DNA of 64,000 nt, from positions 456,053 through 520,052 of the forward strand of contig NZ_JALJCJ010000001.1 in the NCBI RefSeq assembly GCF_022899935.1, read 5' to 3'. Below, in pieces: positions 1 through 8,933 of the stretch. A program made the translations under genes and the position numbers. The notes under the pieces were generated by a model that was given only the letters and a program-made list of their open reading frames with translations, had not been told where the DNA came from and ran no database searches. The number at the start of each line of letters is the position of its first letter. The stretch's first letter is position 1. This DNA comes from Shinella curvata (GTDB lineage: Bacteria; Pseudomonadota; Alphaproteobacteria; Rhizobiales; Rhizobiaceae).

Positions 1-1373
1 CCTCGCCGGTCGGGCCGAGCGCGCCGGGCGGCAGGTGGCTGTTGCGCCAGCGCGACAGCGCATAGACCTGCATCTTGTAGAGGTCCTTGATCGGATTGAA
101 GCCGCCGTTCATGTCGCCATAGAGAGTGGCGTAGCCGACCGACATTTCCGACTTGTTGCCCGTCGTGACGACCATCGAGCCGAACTTGTTGGAAATCGCC
201 ATCAGGATTGTGCCGCGCGTGCGGCTCTGCAGGTTTTCCTCGGTGATGCCCTCTTCCGTGCCCTCGAAGGTCTCTGACAGAGCGGAGAGGAAACCGGTCA
301 CCGGCGCCTCGATCGGCACGATGTCGTAGCGGCAGCCGAGCAGCTTCGCGCAATCGGCGGCGTCCTTGAGAGAATCCTTCGATGTGTAGCGATAGGGCAG
401 CATGATGCAGCGCACCCGCTCCTCGCCGAGCGCATCGACGGCGATGGCCGCGCAGATGGCCGAATCGATGCCGCCGGAGAGGCCGAGCACGACATTCTTG
501 AAGCCGTTCTTGTTGACGTAGTCCCGGAAGCCGAGCAGGCAGGCGCGGTAGTCCGCCTCCTCCTTTTCCGGAATGCGTGACATCGGTCCACCGTCGCAGA
601 CCCAGCCGTCGCCTTCCTTCTTGAAGGTGACGAGCGCGACGGTCTCCTCGAACTGGCTCATCTGGAAGGCGAGCGTCTTGTCGGCATTGAAGGCGAAGCT
701 TGCGCCATCGAACACCAGTTCGTCCTGGCCGCCGAGCTGGTTGGCGTAGAGCAGCGGCAGGCCGGTTTCGATAACCTGCTTCAGTACGATCTGGTGGCGG
801 ATGTCGACCTTGCCGCGATAATAGGGCGAGCCGTTCGGCGAGAGCAGGATTTCCGCGCCGCTTTCAGCCAGCGTCTCGCAGACGCCGAGATCGCCCCAGA
901 TGTCCTCGCAGATCGGAATGCCAAGTCTGACGCCGCGGAAATTCACCGGCCCCGGCATCGCGCCCTGATCGAAGACGCGCTTCTCGTCGAATTCGCCGTA
1001 GTTTGGCAGATCGACCTTGTCGCGCACCGCGAGCACCTTACCGGCATCGATGACGGCGACGGCGTTGTAGCGGCCGGTCTCGTCCTGCCGGGGAAAACCG
1101 ATGATGACGCCGGGACCGCCGCTTGCGGTATCGGAGGCCAGATCGTCGATGGCGCGGCGGCAGGCCTTCAGGAAGGCCGGCTTCAGCACGAGATCCTCCG
1201 GCGGATAGCCGGAGATGAAGAGTTCCGTGAGCAGCAGCAGATCGGCGCCCTGTCGTGCCGCATCCTCGCGGGCGGCGCGTGCTTTGGCGAGGTTGCCGGC
1301 AATGTCGCCGACGACAGGGTTCAATTGCGCGACGGCGATGCGGAGCGTCGTCTTTTCAGTCTCGGAAATCATG
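1..1373 (-). CDS. nadE: Glutamine-dependent NAD+ synthase, 3' end cut by window edge
   Basis: The enzyme amidates deamido-NAD to NAD+ in the cytosol, using glutamine-derived ammonia. Reading down from the ATG at 1373, the N-terminal part is a nitrilase-type glutaminase with the expected Glu (LTELFISGYPPEDL), Lys (RDKVDLPNYGEFDEKR) and Cys (GIPICEDIWG). It is followed by a synthetase domain with the ATP-pyrophosphatase loop GLSGGIDSA and the motif TTGNKSEMSVGYATLYGD. About 457 residues are present, and the family is usually 550-560, so roughly 100 C-terminal residues lie outside the window. It is transcribed away from the downstream gene at 1658, with a 284-bp gap between them in which I see nothing else. 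Family assignment is secure. Confidence 0.96.
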
Positions 1374-1657
1374 TCTGCGGACCCGTCTTTGCATAGTGTC
1401 CGATCCTGCGGAGGCCGCACGCTCGAACGGTCGAGAAGCTGTTTAGAGCATGACAGGCGCTTTGGGAATGAAAAGCCTGACGATTGCTTGCGCTTTCACG
1501 CCAAGCCCCGCATTTCAGCGGGTTGCCGCCAGCATTGCCGCAATGCAACAGGCGGAACCAAAGCACGGGGAGAACGTTGCAGAAACCGTTCATCTCCTGT
1601 TCAAGATGACATTCGTATGACAGATACACGAAAGTTTCATGAAGTTTGGAGACGGCC

Positions 1658-3586
1658 TTGGCCCTGTTTAATCCCGCAGCCGTGGCGATCGAAACCACCG
1701 AAGGACTTGCCGTAAAGGCAGGTTTTTTCGCGCGCCATACAAAGACGCTCGCCGTCCTGCGTTCGCTTGCCGTTTCCGGCCTTCTGGCCTTGCTGACCGT
1801 CGTTGTCGTCGAACTCATCACGCGCGGCTCCCTCGAGCAGACCTGGATCTATTTCACCAATATCGAACAGCCCGCCTGGACCACGACAGGCGTCTTCTTC
1901 CTGACCTATCTCGCGCTTGATGCGCTGATCGGCCGCCAGCACAAGGGCGTGCTGTTCGTCGCGCCGCTCGTCGTGCTCATGGGCGTCATCTCGCAGCAGA
2001 AGCAGGTCTTCCTGACCGATCCGCTCTATCCGACGGATCTGCTCTTCGGCCGCCAGATCATGGAGCTCATGCCGGTTCTCGTTCAGGACCGTCCGTGGAC
2101 GGCGGCAGGCCTCGCCGTGGCCATCGTTGTTGCCATTGTCGGCCTCGTCAGCCTCTGGGTCTTCGCCTGGCGCCGGTTCCGGCCGCTGACGCGCAAGGAG
2201 CGTCTCACGCGCCTTGCCATCGCGCTGCCGCTCATCGCCGGTTTCGCCTCCATCATGGACTATAACGAGTTCTCCTGGGTGCGCGACCGCCTGAAGGTGT
2301 TCCCGATCATGTGGGACCAGGCGGAGAACTATCGCCATAACGGCTTCGTCATGGCCTTCGCCATCAACCTGCCGATGGCAAACGTTCAGGCGCCCTCGGG
2401 CTATATGGTCGATGCCATCGACAAGATTCCCTCCAAGCCGCTGCCGTTCGGCACGACGCACCGCTCCAAGCCCGACGTCATCGTCGTGATGAGCGAATCC
2501 CTGTGGGATCCGACGCGCATCGAAAGCGTGAAACTCTCGCAGGATCCGATGCCGGTCATCCGCGACAGCCAGGGCGGCCATGTCTTCTCGCCGGAGTTCG
2601 GTGGCCTGACCGCCAATATCGAATTCGAGGCGCTGACCGGCTTTTCCAACGCCTTCCTGCCGACCGGCAGCATCCCGTACCAGCAGTATATCCGCAAGCC
2701 GATCCCCTCGCTTGCCACGTTCTTCCGTGCGGAAGGCTATACGGCGCGCGCCATCCACCCCTTCTCGGGCTGGTTCTGGAACCGTTCGAGCGTCTACAAG
2801 GCGTTCGGCTTCGAAACCTTCAAGGACGTCGACAAGATGCCGCCGCTCGCCAAGCGTGGCAACTTCACCTCCGACGAGGCGCTGACCAAGGAGATTATCC
2901 GCCAGGCCGATCTGCAGGAAGATCCGTTCTTCTTCTTCACGGTGACACTGCAGGGCCACGGTCCGTATGACGACGGCCGCTACACCAAGACGGACATCAC
3001 CCCTGAGGGTAAGCTCGACGCACGCGACAACCGCATGCTGGCAAGCTATGCGCAGGGTGTGAAGGAAGCCGACCAGAGCCTGAAGATGCTGATGGACTGG
3101 GCGAAGAACCGTGACCGCGAGACGATCATCGTCGTCTTCGGCGACCACCTGCCGCCGCTCAATACCGTCTATCAGAATTCCGGCTACATGAAGGGCATCA
3201 CCGCCGCACGCAAGGGCTCGACCGAGCAGATGAAGAAGGAGCACGAGACCCCCCTCGTCATCTGGTCGAACAAGACGGGTGCGGAAAAGGATGTCGGAAC
3301 GATCAGCCCGGCATTCCTCTCCTACTACATCCTCAAGGAGGCCGGCTTCGAACACCCCTATTACACGGGCTTCCTCGGCGCAGTGCATGACAAGCTGCGC
3401 GTCATCGACCGCTACATGCTGATCGACGCCAAGGGTAACGGCACGCCGGACTGGGCGCGCAAGAAGACAATCGACCCGCTGGTGCGCGACTTCCGCTTCC
3501 TGCAGCACGACATCATGTTCGGCAAGCAGTACGGCCTCGAACGCTTCTTCAACTCCCATGCGGAACTGATGAGCGCAGGCTACTGA
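1658..3586 (+). CDS. LTA-synthase-family membrane phosphoglycerol transferase-like protein
   Basis: This is a 642-residue inner-membrane enzyme with about five N-terminal membrane segments (roughly residues 35-200) and a periplasmic alkaline-phosphatase/sulfatase-fold domain. Visible metal and catalytic motifs are VVMSESLWDPT (about residue 280), a probable nucleophile Thr in GGLTANIEFEALTG (about 318) and VFGDHLPP near residue 500. Gram-negatives lack lipoteichoic acid, so relatives such as MdoB/OpgB or rhizobial CgmB, which add phosphoglycerol to periplasmic glucans, are the best functional guide, but the substrate is inferred. No ATG lies in frame near the start. TTG at 1658 follows GGAG by six bases and is preferred over TTG at 1646. 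A paralogue lies at 36184. Confidence 0.85.
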   Translation: MALFNPAAVAIETTEGLAVKAGFFARHTKTLAVLRSLAVSGLLALLTVVVVELITRGSLEQTWIYFTNIEQPAWTTTGVFFLTYLALDALIGRQHKGVLFVAPLVVLMGVISQQKQVFLTDPLYPTDLLFGRQIMELMPVLVQDRPWTAAGLAVAIVVAIVGLVSLWVFAWRRFRPLTRKERLTRLAIALPLIAGFASIMDYNEFSWVRDRLKVFPIMWDQAENYRHNGFVMAFAINLPMANVQAPSGYMVDAIDKIPSKPLPFGTTHRSKPDVIVVMSESLWDPTRIESVKLSQDPMPVIRDSQGGHVFSPEFGGLTANIEFEALTGFSNAFLPTGSIPYQQYIRKPIPSLATFFRAEGYTARAIHPFSGWFWNRSSVYKAFGFETFKDVDKMPPLAKRGNFTSDEALTKEIIRQADLQEDPFFFFTVTLQGHGPYDDGRYTKTDITPEGKLDARDNRMLASYAQGVKEADQSLKMLMDWAKNRDRETIIVVFGDHLPPLNTVYQNSGYMKGITAARKGSTEQMKKEHETPLVIWSNKTGAEKDVGTISPAFLSYYILKEAGFEHPYYTGFLGAVHDKLRVIDRYMLIDAKGNGTPDWARKKTIDPLVRDFRFLQHDIMFGKQYGLERFFNSHAELMSAGY

Positions 3587-3641
3587 TTTCGCCCGAAACA
3601 ACGATAGGCTGGGGCTCCGATTCTCTTCCGGGGCCCCAGCC

Positions 3642-4172
3642 ATGAAACCCTTCGACGACGCCGCCCAGATCCTCTTCGGAAAACCTGCCGACCAGCTCGA
3701 CGAGACCGAGCGAGAGGTGCTGCTCCATTCCCGCGAGGGACGTATCCTGTCGGAGGACAGGAACGTTGCCTACCAGTCGAAGCAGGCACCCGGCGAGCGC
3801 ATCGCCGATGCCATCGCCCGCATCGGCGGTTCCTGGATCTTCATCATCGGCTTCCTCGTCTTTCTCCTCGCCTGGACGGTCGTCAACACGATCCTGCTGA
3901 GCAAAGACGCCTTCGACCCCTACCCTTTCATCTTCCTCAATCTCGTGCTGTCCATGCTCGCCGCCCTCCAGGCGCCGATCATCATGATGTCGCAGAACCG
4001 GCAGGCCGCGCGCGACCGCTTTGAAGCCTCGAAGGACTACGAGGTGAACCTCAAGGCCGAAATCGAGCTGATGGCGCTGCACCACAAGATCGATACACAT
4101 TTCCTCGACGAGATCGCCGCTTTGAAGATGGAGGTGCTGCGACTGCATGATGTTATGCGCGACAGGAAGTAA
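3642..4172 (+). CDS. DUF1003 family membrane protein
   Basis: This 176-residue protein carries the DUF1003 hallmarks: a soluble N-terminus, the segment GERIADAIARIGGSW leading into a first membrane helix, a second helix after FDPYPFIFLNLVLSMLAALQ, and the characteristic APIIMMSQNRQAARDR. The two helices span roughly residues 65-87 and 98-120. A charged helical tail follows (KAEIELMALHHKIDTHFLDEI), which probably faces the cytosol. The family is widespread but has no established biochemical role. It starts 55 bp after the LTA-synthase-like gene on the same strand, so co-transcription is possible. The ATG at 3642 follows GGGGCCCCAGCC, a weak ribosome-binding site. Confidence 0.88.
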   Translation: MKPFDDAAQILFGKPADQLDETEREVLLHSREGRILSEDRNVAYQSKQAPGERIADAIARIGGSWIFIIGFLVFLLAWTVVNTILLSKDAFDPYPFIFLNLVLSMLAALQAPIIMMSQNRQAARDRFEASKDYEVNLKAEIELMALHHKIDTHFLDEIAALKMEVLRLHDVMRDRK

Positions 4173-4317
4173 CATTTTGTTACAACCGGGGATTAATACA
4201 ACTAGTGGCCATTCCCTCAATAAGAGAACATTAACAAATTGCGCGCACCCTGAAGATGCATCCACAACTCAGGGATGCTGACTATTTGGATCATCAGGCA
4301 ACCCTTAGGAGGACGTC

Positions 4318-4740
4318 ATGCACGTTCTGTCCCGCCTGTCGAAGGACCGCGCCGGCACGTCGGCGCTGGAATTCGCGATCATCGCGCCCTTGTTCTTTCT
4401 CGTGCTCTTCACGCTGATCGCCTACGGCATCTATCTCTCCGTCACCCATTCGGTGCAACAGATCGCGGCCGACGCCGCCCGCACGGCGGTCGCTGGCCTC
4501 AATCCGGCCGAGCGCGTCACCCTGGTCAACCGATACCTCGACACGTCCCGGTTCAACTACTCCTTCATCAACCGTCGGAAGATGCACGTGGTGGTGACTG
4601 ACGACCCCAACAACCCGGACCAATTCACCGTGACCATCTCCTACGATTCCAGCGATCTGCCGATCTGGAAGCTCTTCACCTTCGCTTTGCCGCAGGAAAA
4701 GATCGAGCGCTACTCCACTGTCCGCGTGGGAGGGCTGTGA
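4318..4740 (+). CDS. TadE-like minor pilin
   Basis: This 140-residue protein has the TadE pattern: a short basic leader (SRLSKDRAGTSALEFAIIAP) with the invariant Glu at the start of a hydrophobic helix, and then a periplasmic domain. TadE and TadF-type pseudopilins are matured by the TadV peptidase and take part in Flp/Tad pilus assembly. The motif GTSALEFAIIAPLF fits the G/E cleavage context seen in TadE. AGGAGGACGTC sits just before the ATG, giving a strong ribosome-binding site. It is followed directly by a TadG-like gene, and no other tad genes are visible here, so the secretion machinery must be encoded elsewhere. Confidence 0.85.
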   Translation: MHVLSRLSKDRAGTSALEFAIIAPLFFLVLFTLIAYGIYLSVTHSVQQIAADAARTAVAGLNPAERVTLVNRYLDTSRFNYSFINRRKMHVVVTDDPNNPDQFTVTISYDSSDLPIWKLFTFALPQEKIERYSTVRVGGL

Positions 4741-4742
4741 CC

Positions 4743-6452
4743 ATGAAACTCTCTCTCCTTTCCGACCGCTCCGGCAATATCGGCACGCTCGCAGCGCTCA
4801 GCCTGCCGCTGATGGTGTTCTCGCTGGCACTCGGTGTCGACTATGGCTACCTCACCGTACAGCAGCGCCAGTTGCAGGCAACCGCAGACCTTGCCGCTAT
4901 TGCCGCAGCCGGCAATGTCGGCGAGGCGGAAAAATCCGCCGCAGCCTATTTCGCGCTCAACGGCATGCCGGTCTCCGTCACCGGCAAGGATGGAAACACC
5001 ATCCCGCCGATCGTCTTGCCGGGCGCCAAACGCACCCCAGGGACCGCCAAAATCGAACGCGGGCGCTATTTCGCCGACCCCGACATGGCCCCGGAAGACC
5101 GCTTCAAGGCCGCCGGTACCGATGCCGACGCCGCACGCGTGACGCTGTCGCGCTCAGCCGATCTCTTCATCGCCTCGATCTTCACCCCCAATCCACCGGT
5201 GCTGACGGCGGTCGGTTCCGCCGCCCGCAACAAGATCGCCGCCTTCTCCGTCGGCACGCGGCTCGCCAGCCTGAATGATGGCATTCTCAACGCCCTGCTC
5301 GGCCAGTTGCTCGGCACCAAACTGTCATTGAAGGTGATGGATTACCGGGCGCTTGTTGATGCGGATATCGCAATTCACCCCTTCCTCAAGGCTGTCGCAA
5401 CGGAGCTGCGGCTCACCACGGCGACCTACGAAGAGGTGCTTAATGCCGGCCTCACCATGCCGCAGCTTCTGGCCTCCATGCGCGCCGTGGACGGGCTTTC
5501 CGTCTCCGCCCGCTCCGCATTGCGGCTGATCGAGCAGGCCACGGCAAGCAGCAAGATCAAGCTGCCCTTGTCACGCATCCTCAATATCGATCCGAAAAAA
5601 GGCCTTGCCGTCGCAACTGGCGGCGACTGGCAGATGTCGGTCAATGCCCTGCAGATGGTTTCGGCCGCCGCCGCCCTTGCCAACGGCAAGAACCAGGTGG
5701 CGCTCGATCTCGGCACATCGCTGCCCGGCCTTGCCGCCGTCAGCGTGCGTCTGGCGATCGGCGAGCCGCCGGTGGAAACGCCCGCGCATCGCCTCGGCGA
5801 GCCGGGCAGCGCGGTGCGCAGCGCGCAGACACGACTTGCGGTGGAGGTGAGCTTTGACGGCCTGGCGGCCCTTGCGGGTCTGCGCATCAAACTGCCGCTC
5901 TATGTTGAAGTGGCGGCCTCCGAAGCCAAGCTTGCCGACATCCGTTGCCTGGGCGGGACGGCGGAGAATGCCAATGTCTCCGTCGATGGTGTTCCGGGTG
6001 TCGCAGAAATCGCGCTCGGCAAGGTCGATCCGTCCGTCCTGTCGGATTTTTCCGACGATGCCCGCGTGCAGAAGGCACGCATCCTCGATTCGGGCCTCGT
6101 TCGCATCGATGCAATGGCGCATGTCGAGGCCAAGAATCTCGGCCGCACCCGCCTCGCCTTCACGCCGACGGAAATTGCCGCGCGCACGGTCAAGACGATC
6201 TCCACGCGCCATACACTGACCTCGGCGACAAAGACGCTGCTGGAAAATCTCGACCTGGATATCCAGATCCTTTTCCTGACGCTCGGTACGCCGAAGGCCG
6301 TGACGACAGCGCTTGCCTCGACGCTGGCGACGGTGACCGCACCGATCGACGAACTGCTCTACAACCTGCTGCTGGTCGTGGGCGTGCGTGTCGGCGAAGC
6401 GGATATCCGCGTCACGGGCGTGCGCTGCCAGCGCCCCGCCCTGGTGCAGTGA
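4743..6452 (+). CDS. TadG-like (Tad domain) pilus-associated protein
   Basis: The 569-residue product begins with the TadG-type N-terminus LSDRSGNIGTLAALSLPLMV, a membrane anchor, then GVDYGYLTVQQRQLQATADL with the alanine-rich AAIAAAGN typical of Tad-domain proteins. The remainder is a long periplasmic region with no von Willebrand MIDAS motif (DxSxS) that I can find, unlike canonical TadG. The preceding TadE ORF stops at 4740. A GTG at 4737 would overlap that stop, but GGAGGG lies eight bases before the ATG at 4743, which is the better start. It probably forms an operon with the TadE-like gene. The large domain's function is unknown. Confidence 0.82.
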   Translation: MKLSLLSDRSGNIGTLAALSLPLMVFSLALGVDYGYLTVQQRQLQATADLAAIAAAGNVGEAEKSAAAYFALNGMPVSVTGKDGNTIPPIVLPGAKRTPGTAKIERGRYFADPDMAPEDRFKAAGTDADAARVTLSRSADLFIASIFTPNPPVLTAVGSAARNKIAAFSVGTRLASLNDGILNALLGQLLGTKLSLKVMDYRALVDADIAIHPFLKAVATELRLTTATYEEVLNAGLTMPQLLASMRAVDGLSVSARSALRLIEQATASSKIKLPLSRILNIDPKKGLAVATGGDWQMSVNALQMVSAAAALANGKNQVALDLGTSLPGLAAVSVRLAIGEPPVETPAHRLGEPGSAVRSAQTRLAVEVSFDGLAALAGLRIKLPLYVEVAASEAKLADIRCLGGTAENANVSVDGVPGVAEIALGKVDPSVLSDFSDDARVQKARILDSGLVRIDAMAHVEAKNLGRTRLAFTPTEIAARTVKTISTRHTLTSATKTLLENLDLDIQILFLTLGTPKAVTTALASTLATVTAPIDELLYNLLLVVGVRVGEADIRVTGVRCQRPALVQ

Positions 6453-6467
6453 AGAAGACGGCGCGTC

Positions 6468-6863
6468 TCATCTGCCTTGAGCATATCGGGGCGCGTCGTC
6501 GGCGATCTCGTAGTAGTCGCCCTTGTCGGCGCAGAAGATGTGCACGCCGATCTTCAGCCCCGTCGGCTGGTCGAAGGCGCCCGCCATGATCGAGGTATAA
6601 TCCGAACCATCGCCCTTCCAGAACAGGGCGGAGCCGCAGATGCGGCAGAAACCGCGGCTTGCCGTCTCGCTGGCACGATACCAGGTGACATCATCGGCGC
6701 CCTCCACGCTCAGCCCCTCGTCCGTCACATTGGTCGCCGCATAAAAATGCCCGGTCTGCCGGCGGCACTGGCTGCAATGGCAGGCGATTACCTCGCGCAG
6801 CCTGCCGGATGTGCGAAACCGCACCGCGCCGCATAGGCAATGTCCCGAATGCGTCTCGCTCAT
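6468..6863 (-). CDS. GFA-family zinc-binding protein
   Basis: This 131-residue protein belongs to the GFA (glutathione-dependent formaldehyde-activating enzyme-like / CENP-V) family. All zinc ligand clusters are visible: GHCLCGAVRF near the N-terminus, CHCSQCRRQTGHF at about residue 30, and FCRICGSALFW at about residue 75. GFA proteins have a Mss4-like fold with one structural and one second zinc site. Most bacterial members have no proven activity, so formaldehyde-glutathione chemistry should not be assumed. The ATG at 6863 is preceded by GGGGGAG. It is convergent with the TadG-like gene (15-bp gap) and lies downstream of the aroG terminator. Confidence 0.9.
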   Translation of the reverse strand: MSETHSGHCLCGAVRFRTSGRLREVIACHCSQCRRQTGHFYAATNVTDEGLSVEGADDVTWYRASETASRGFCRICGSALFWKGDGSDYTSIMAGAFDQPTGLKIGVHIFCADKGDYYEIADDAPRYAQGR

Positions 6864-6903
6864 GTCTCCCCCTTTTATTGTATGCGCTGGCGCGCAAACG
6901 AAA

Positions 6904-6932
6904 ACCGGGCCAGCTTTGTCAGCCGGCCCGGT
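6904..6932 (-). terminator. Rho-independent terminator of aroG
   Basis: An 8-bp GC stem (ACCGGGCC pairing with GGCCCGGT) is followed on the minus strand by TTTT. It lies about 75 bp past the aroG stop, separating it from the GFA gene. Confidence 0.7.
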
Positions 6933-7007
6933 CCTGTCAATTTCACATTCCTGAATGCTTGCATCAGCGCCGCTAATTTACGGAACCGAAGCGTGAACGG
7001 ATGGAGA

Positions 7008-8381
7008 TCAGCCGTTCACGACCAGCCGCTTTTCGTCGCGGCCGCCCTTCATGCGCTCGGCAAGAAGGAAGGCGAGCTCGAGGGCCTGGTCGGCATTGAG
7101 GCGCGGGTCGCAATGGGTGTGGTAGCGGTCGGCCAGGTCATCGCCCGACAGCGCGCGTGCGCCACCCGTGCATTCCGTCACATCGTTGCCGGTCATCTCG
7201 ATATGGATGCCGCCCGGATGCGTGCCTTCCGCGCGGTGGATCTGGAAGAAGCTTTCGACTTCCGACAGAATCCGCTCGAACGGACGGGTCTTGTAGTTGT
7301 TGAGCGTGATCGTGTTGCCATGCATCGGATCGCAGGACCAGACGACCTTCTTGCCCTCGCGTTCGACGGCACGGATGAGCTTCGGCAGGTTGTCGGCGAC
7401 CTTGTCATGGCCGAAACGGCAGATCAGCGTCAGGCGGCCAGCCTCGTTGGTCGGGTTCAGGAGATCGATCAGCTCCAGCAGGCCGTCACCGGTCAGCGAC
7501 GGGCCGCACTTGAGGCCGAGCGGGTTCTTGATGCCACGGCAATATTCGATATGCGCATGATCGGCCTGGCGCGTGCGGTCGCCGATCCAGATCATGTGAC
7601 CGGATGTGGCATACCAGTCGCCGGAGGTCGAATCGACGCGGGTCAGCGCCTGCTCGTAGCCGAGCAGCAGCGCTTCGTGGCTCGTGAAGAAATCGGTCTC
7701 GCGCAGGTTCGGATTGGTCTCCGGCGTGATGCCGATGGCCTTCATGAAGTCCATCGTTTCGGAGATCCGGTCGGCGAGCTTGCGGTAGCGCTCGGCCTGC
7801 GGGCTATCCTTGACGAAACCGAGCATCCACTGGTGCACGTTGTCGAGATTGGCATAACCACCCATCGCAAAGGCGCGCAGCAGGTTCAGCGTCGCAGCCG
7901 ACTGACGGTAGGCCATGATCTGGCGTTCCGGGTTCGGAATGCGGGCTTCCTCGGTGAATTCGATGCCGTTGATGATATCGCCGCGGTAGGACGGCAGCGA
8001 CACGTCACCCTGCTTCTCGATGCCCGACGAGCGGGGCTTGGCGAACTGTCCGGCGATGCGGCCGACCTTCACCACAGGCTGCTGGGCGCCAAACGTCAGG
8101 ACCACGGCCATCTGGAGGAAGGCGCGGAAGAAATCGCGGATCGTATCGGCGCCGTGCTCGGCGAAGCTCTCGGCGCAATCGCCGCCCTGCAGCAGGAAGC
8201 CCTTGCCTTCTGCGACATTGGCGAGCGACGCCTTCAGGCGGCGGGCTTCGCCGGCGAAAACGAGCGGCGGAAACTTTGCGAGGCGCTCTTCAGTCGCCGC
8301 CAATGCGGCGAGATCCGGATAATCCGGAACCTGCTGGATGGGCTTCTGCCGCCAGCTGGTCGGGGTCCAATTCTGTGCCAT
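7008..8381 (-). CDS. aroG: Class II 3-deoxy-7-phosphoheptulonate (DAHP) synthase
   Basis: This 457-residue enzyme condenses phosphoenolpyruvate with erythrose 4-phosphate, the first step of the shikimate pathway. Diagnostic class II (plant/actinobacterial/rhizobial type) segments are [13 protein letters not shown] at the N-terminus, [42 protein letters not shown] and [10 protein letters not shown], which supply the metal and substrate ligands. The ATG at 8381 is chosen because family members begin MAQNWTP and AGGTGAG precedes it. An upstream in-frame ATG at 8438 would add 19 unconserved residues. A terminator follows at 6904-6932. The symbol aroG is the one usual in rhizobia, although the enzyme is unrelated in sequence to E. 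coli AroG. Confidence 0.95.
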   Translation of the reverse strand: MAQNWTPTSWRQKPIQQVPDYPDLAALAATEERLAKFPPLVFAGEARRLKASLANVAEGKGFLLQGGDCAESFAEHGADTIRDFFRAFLQMAVVLTFGAQQPVVKVGRIAGQFAKPRSSGIEKQGDVSLPSYRGDIINGIEFTEEARIPNPERQIMAYRQSAATLNLLRAFAMGGYANLDNVHQWMLGFVKDSPQAERYRKLADRISETMDFMKAIGITPETNPNLRETDFFTSHEALLLGYEQALTRVDSTSGDWYATSGHMIWIGDRTRQADHAHIEYCRGIKNPLGLKCGPSLTGDGLLELIDLLNPTNEAGRLTLICRFGHDKVADNLPKLIRAVEREGKKVVWSCDPMHGNTITLNNYKTRPFERILSEVESFFQIHRAEGTHPGGIHIEMTGNDVTECTGGARALSGDDLADRYHTHCDPRLNADQALELAFLLAERMKGGRDEKRLVVNG

Positions 8382-8546
8382 GATACTCACCTGTCCTGAG
8401 CGCTCGCGAAAGCCTGCGGGCGCCCCTCCGTTTTTCAAGATGCGGGCTTATAAACCGTTAGATGGTTCTTGCATAGCCGAACTTCCAGCGGTCGCCGCGG
8501 CAATTGCGACGGCAGTGTTCTCGTGTGACAGGCTAAAGGCTGGCGA

Positions 8547-8783
8547 TCAGGCCCGGGAACGACGCGAAGCCGTTCCGAATGCGAATATCCAGCTGGAAAC
8601 AGGCTTTTGCACCCTCTTTCGCGGTTGCGATCGGGCGCCCCCCAGCCACCGGCTGAACAGTGTGTTCACGCCTTGCAGACCACGCCACTCCGTCCGTTCC
8701 AGTGGATCGGCAAAGGCACTACGGCGTGACCGCTGCATCGCGGTCGTCTGTCGGTCGAAGACAATCATCCATTCCGGGCTCAT
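8547..8783 (-). CDS. Small hypothetical protein (possible)
   Basis: A 78-residue reading frame begins MSPEWMIVFDRQTTAMQRSR and is rich in Arg and Ser. I recognise no domain, signal peptide or membrane helix. The reason to keep it is its ribosome-binding site: AAGGAG lies seven bases before the ATG, one of the best in this part of the window, and the frame does not overlap any real gene. Against it are the unremarkable composition, typical of chance frames in GC-rich DNA, and an arginine-rich C-terminus. It diverges from the LysR gene, with an inverted repeat between them, the usual arrangement of a regulator and its target. Confidence 0.38.
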   Translation of the reverse strand: MSPEWMIVFDRQTTAMQRSRRSAFADPLERTEWRGLQGVNTLFSRWLGGARSQPRKRVQKPVSSWIFAFGTASRRSRA

Positions 8784-8854
8784 GGCAAAACTCCTTGTTT
8801 GCGGTGTCCGTCCTGGAAGTAGCGAGCGTCCTGCGCTCTTCGTAGATGCAGGAA

Positions 8855-8870
8855 TGAAACGCCCGTTTCA
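8855..8870. promoter_or_regulatory. Inverted repeat upstream of LysR gene
   Basis: Perfect 7-bp arms TGAAACG and CGTTTCA flank a 2-bp centre. The site lies 63 bp before the LysR ATG and 71 bp before the divergent small ORF, a position suited to an autoregulated operator. The function is inferred. Confidence 0.4.
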
Positions 8871-8933
8871 CCGGTGAGCGATACCGGCGGCGGCATTTGC
8901 GCTATGAAGGGACGTACAAACGAGGAACCGGAT

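Larger units (their letters stand above)
8382..8933. other. 552-bp interval between aroG and LysR gene
   Basis: The stretch between the aroG start and the LysR start holds one possible short minus-strand gene (8547-8783) and an inverted repeat at 8855-8870. The aroG promoter must lie in its left part. I see no RNA gene or transposon remnant. Confidence 0.6.

Noticed and set aside
1637-3643. 668-codon frame antisense to the LTA-synthase-like gene
   Set aside because: It is a shadow frame, rich in His, Arg and Asp without any domain.
4275-4601. 108-codon + strand frame overlapping the TadE-like gene
   Set aside because: It lies out of frame over a gene with a clear TadE leader and strong Shine-Dalgarno; it is a shadow.
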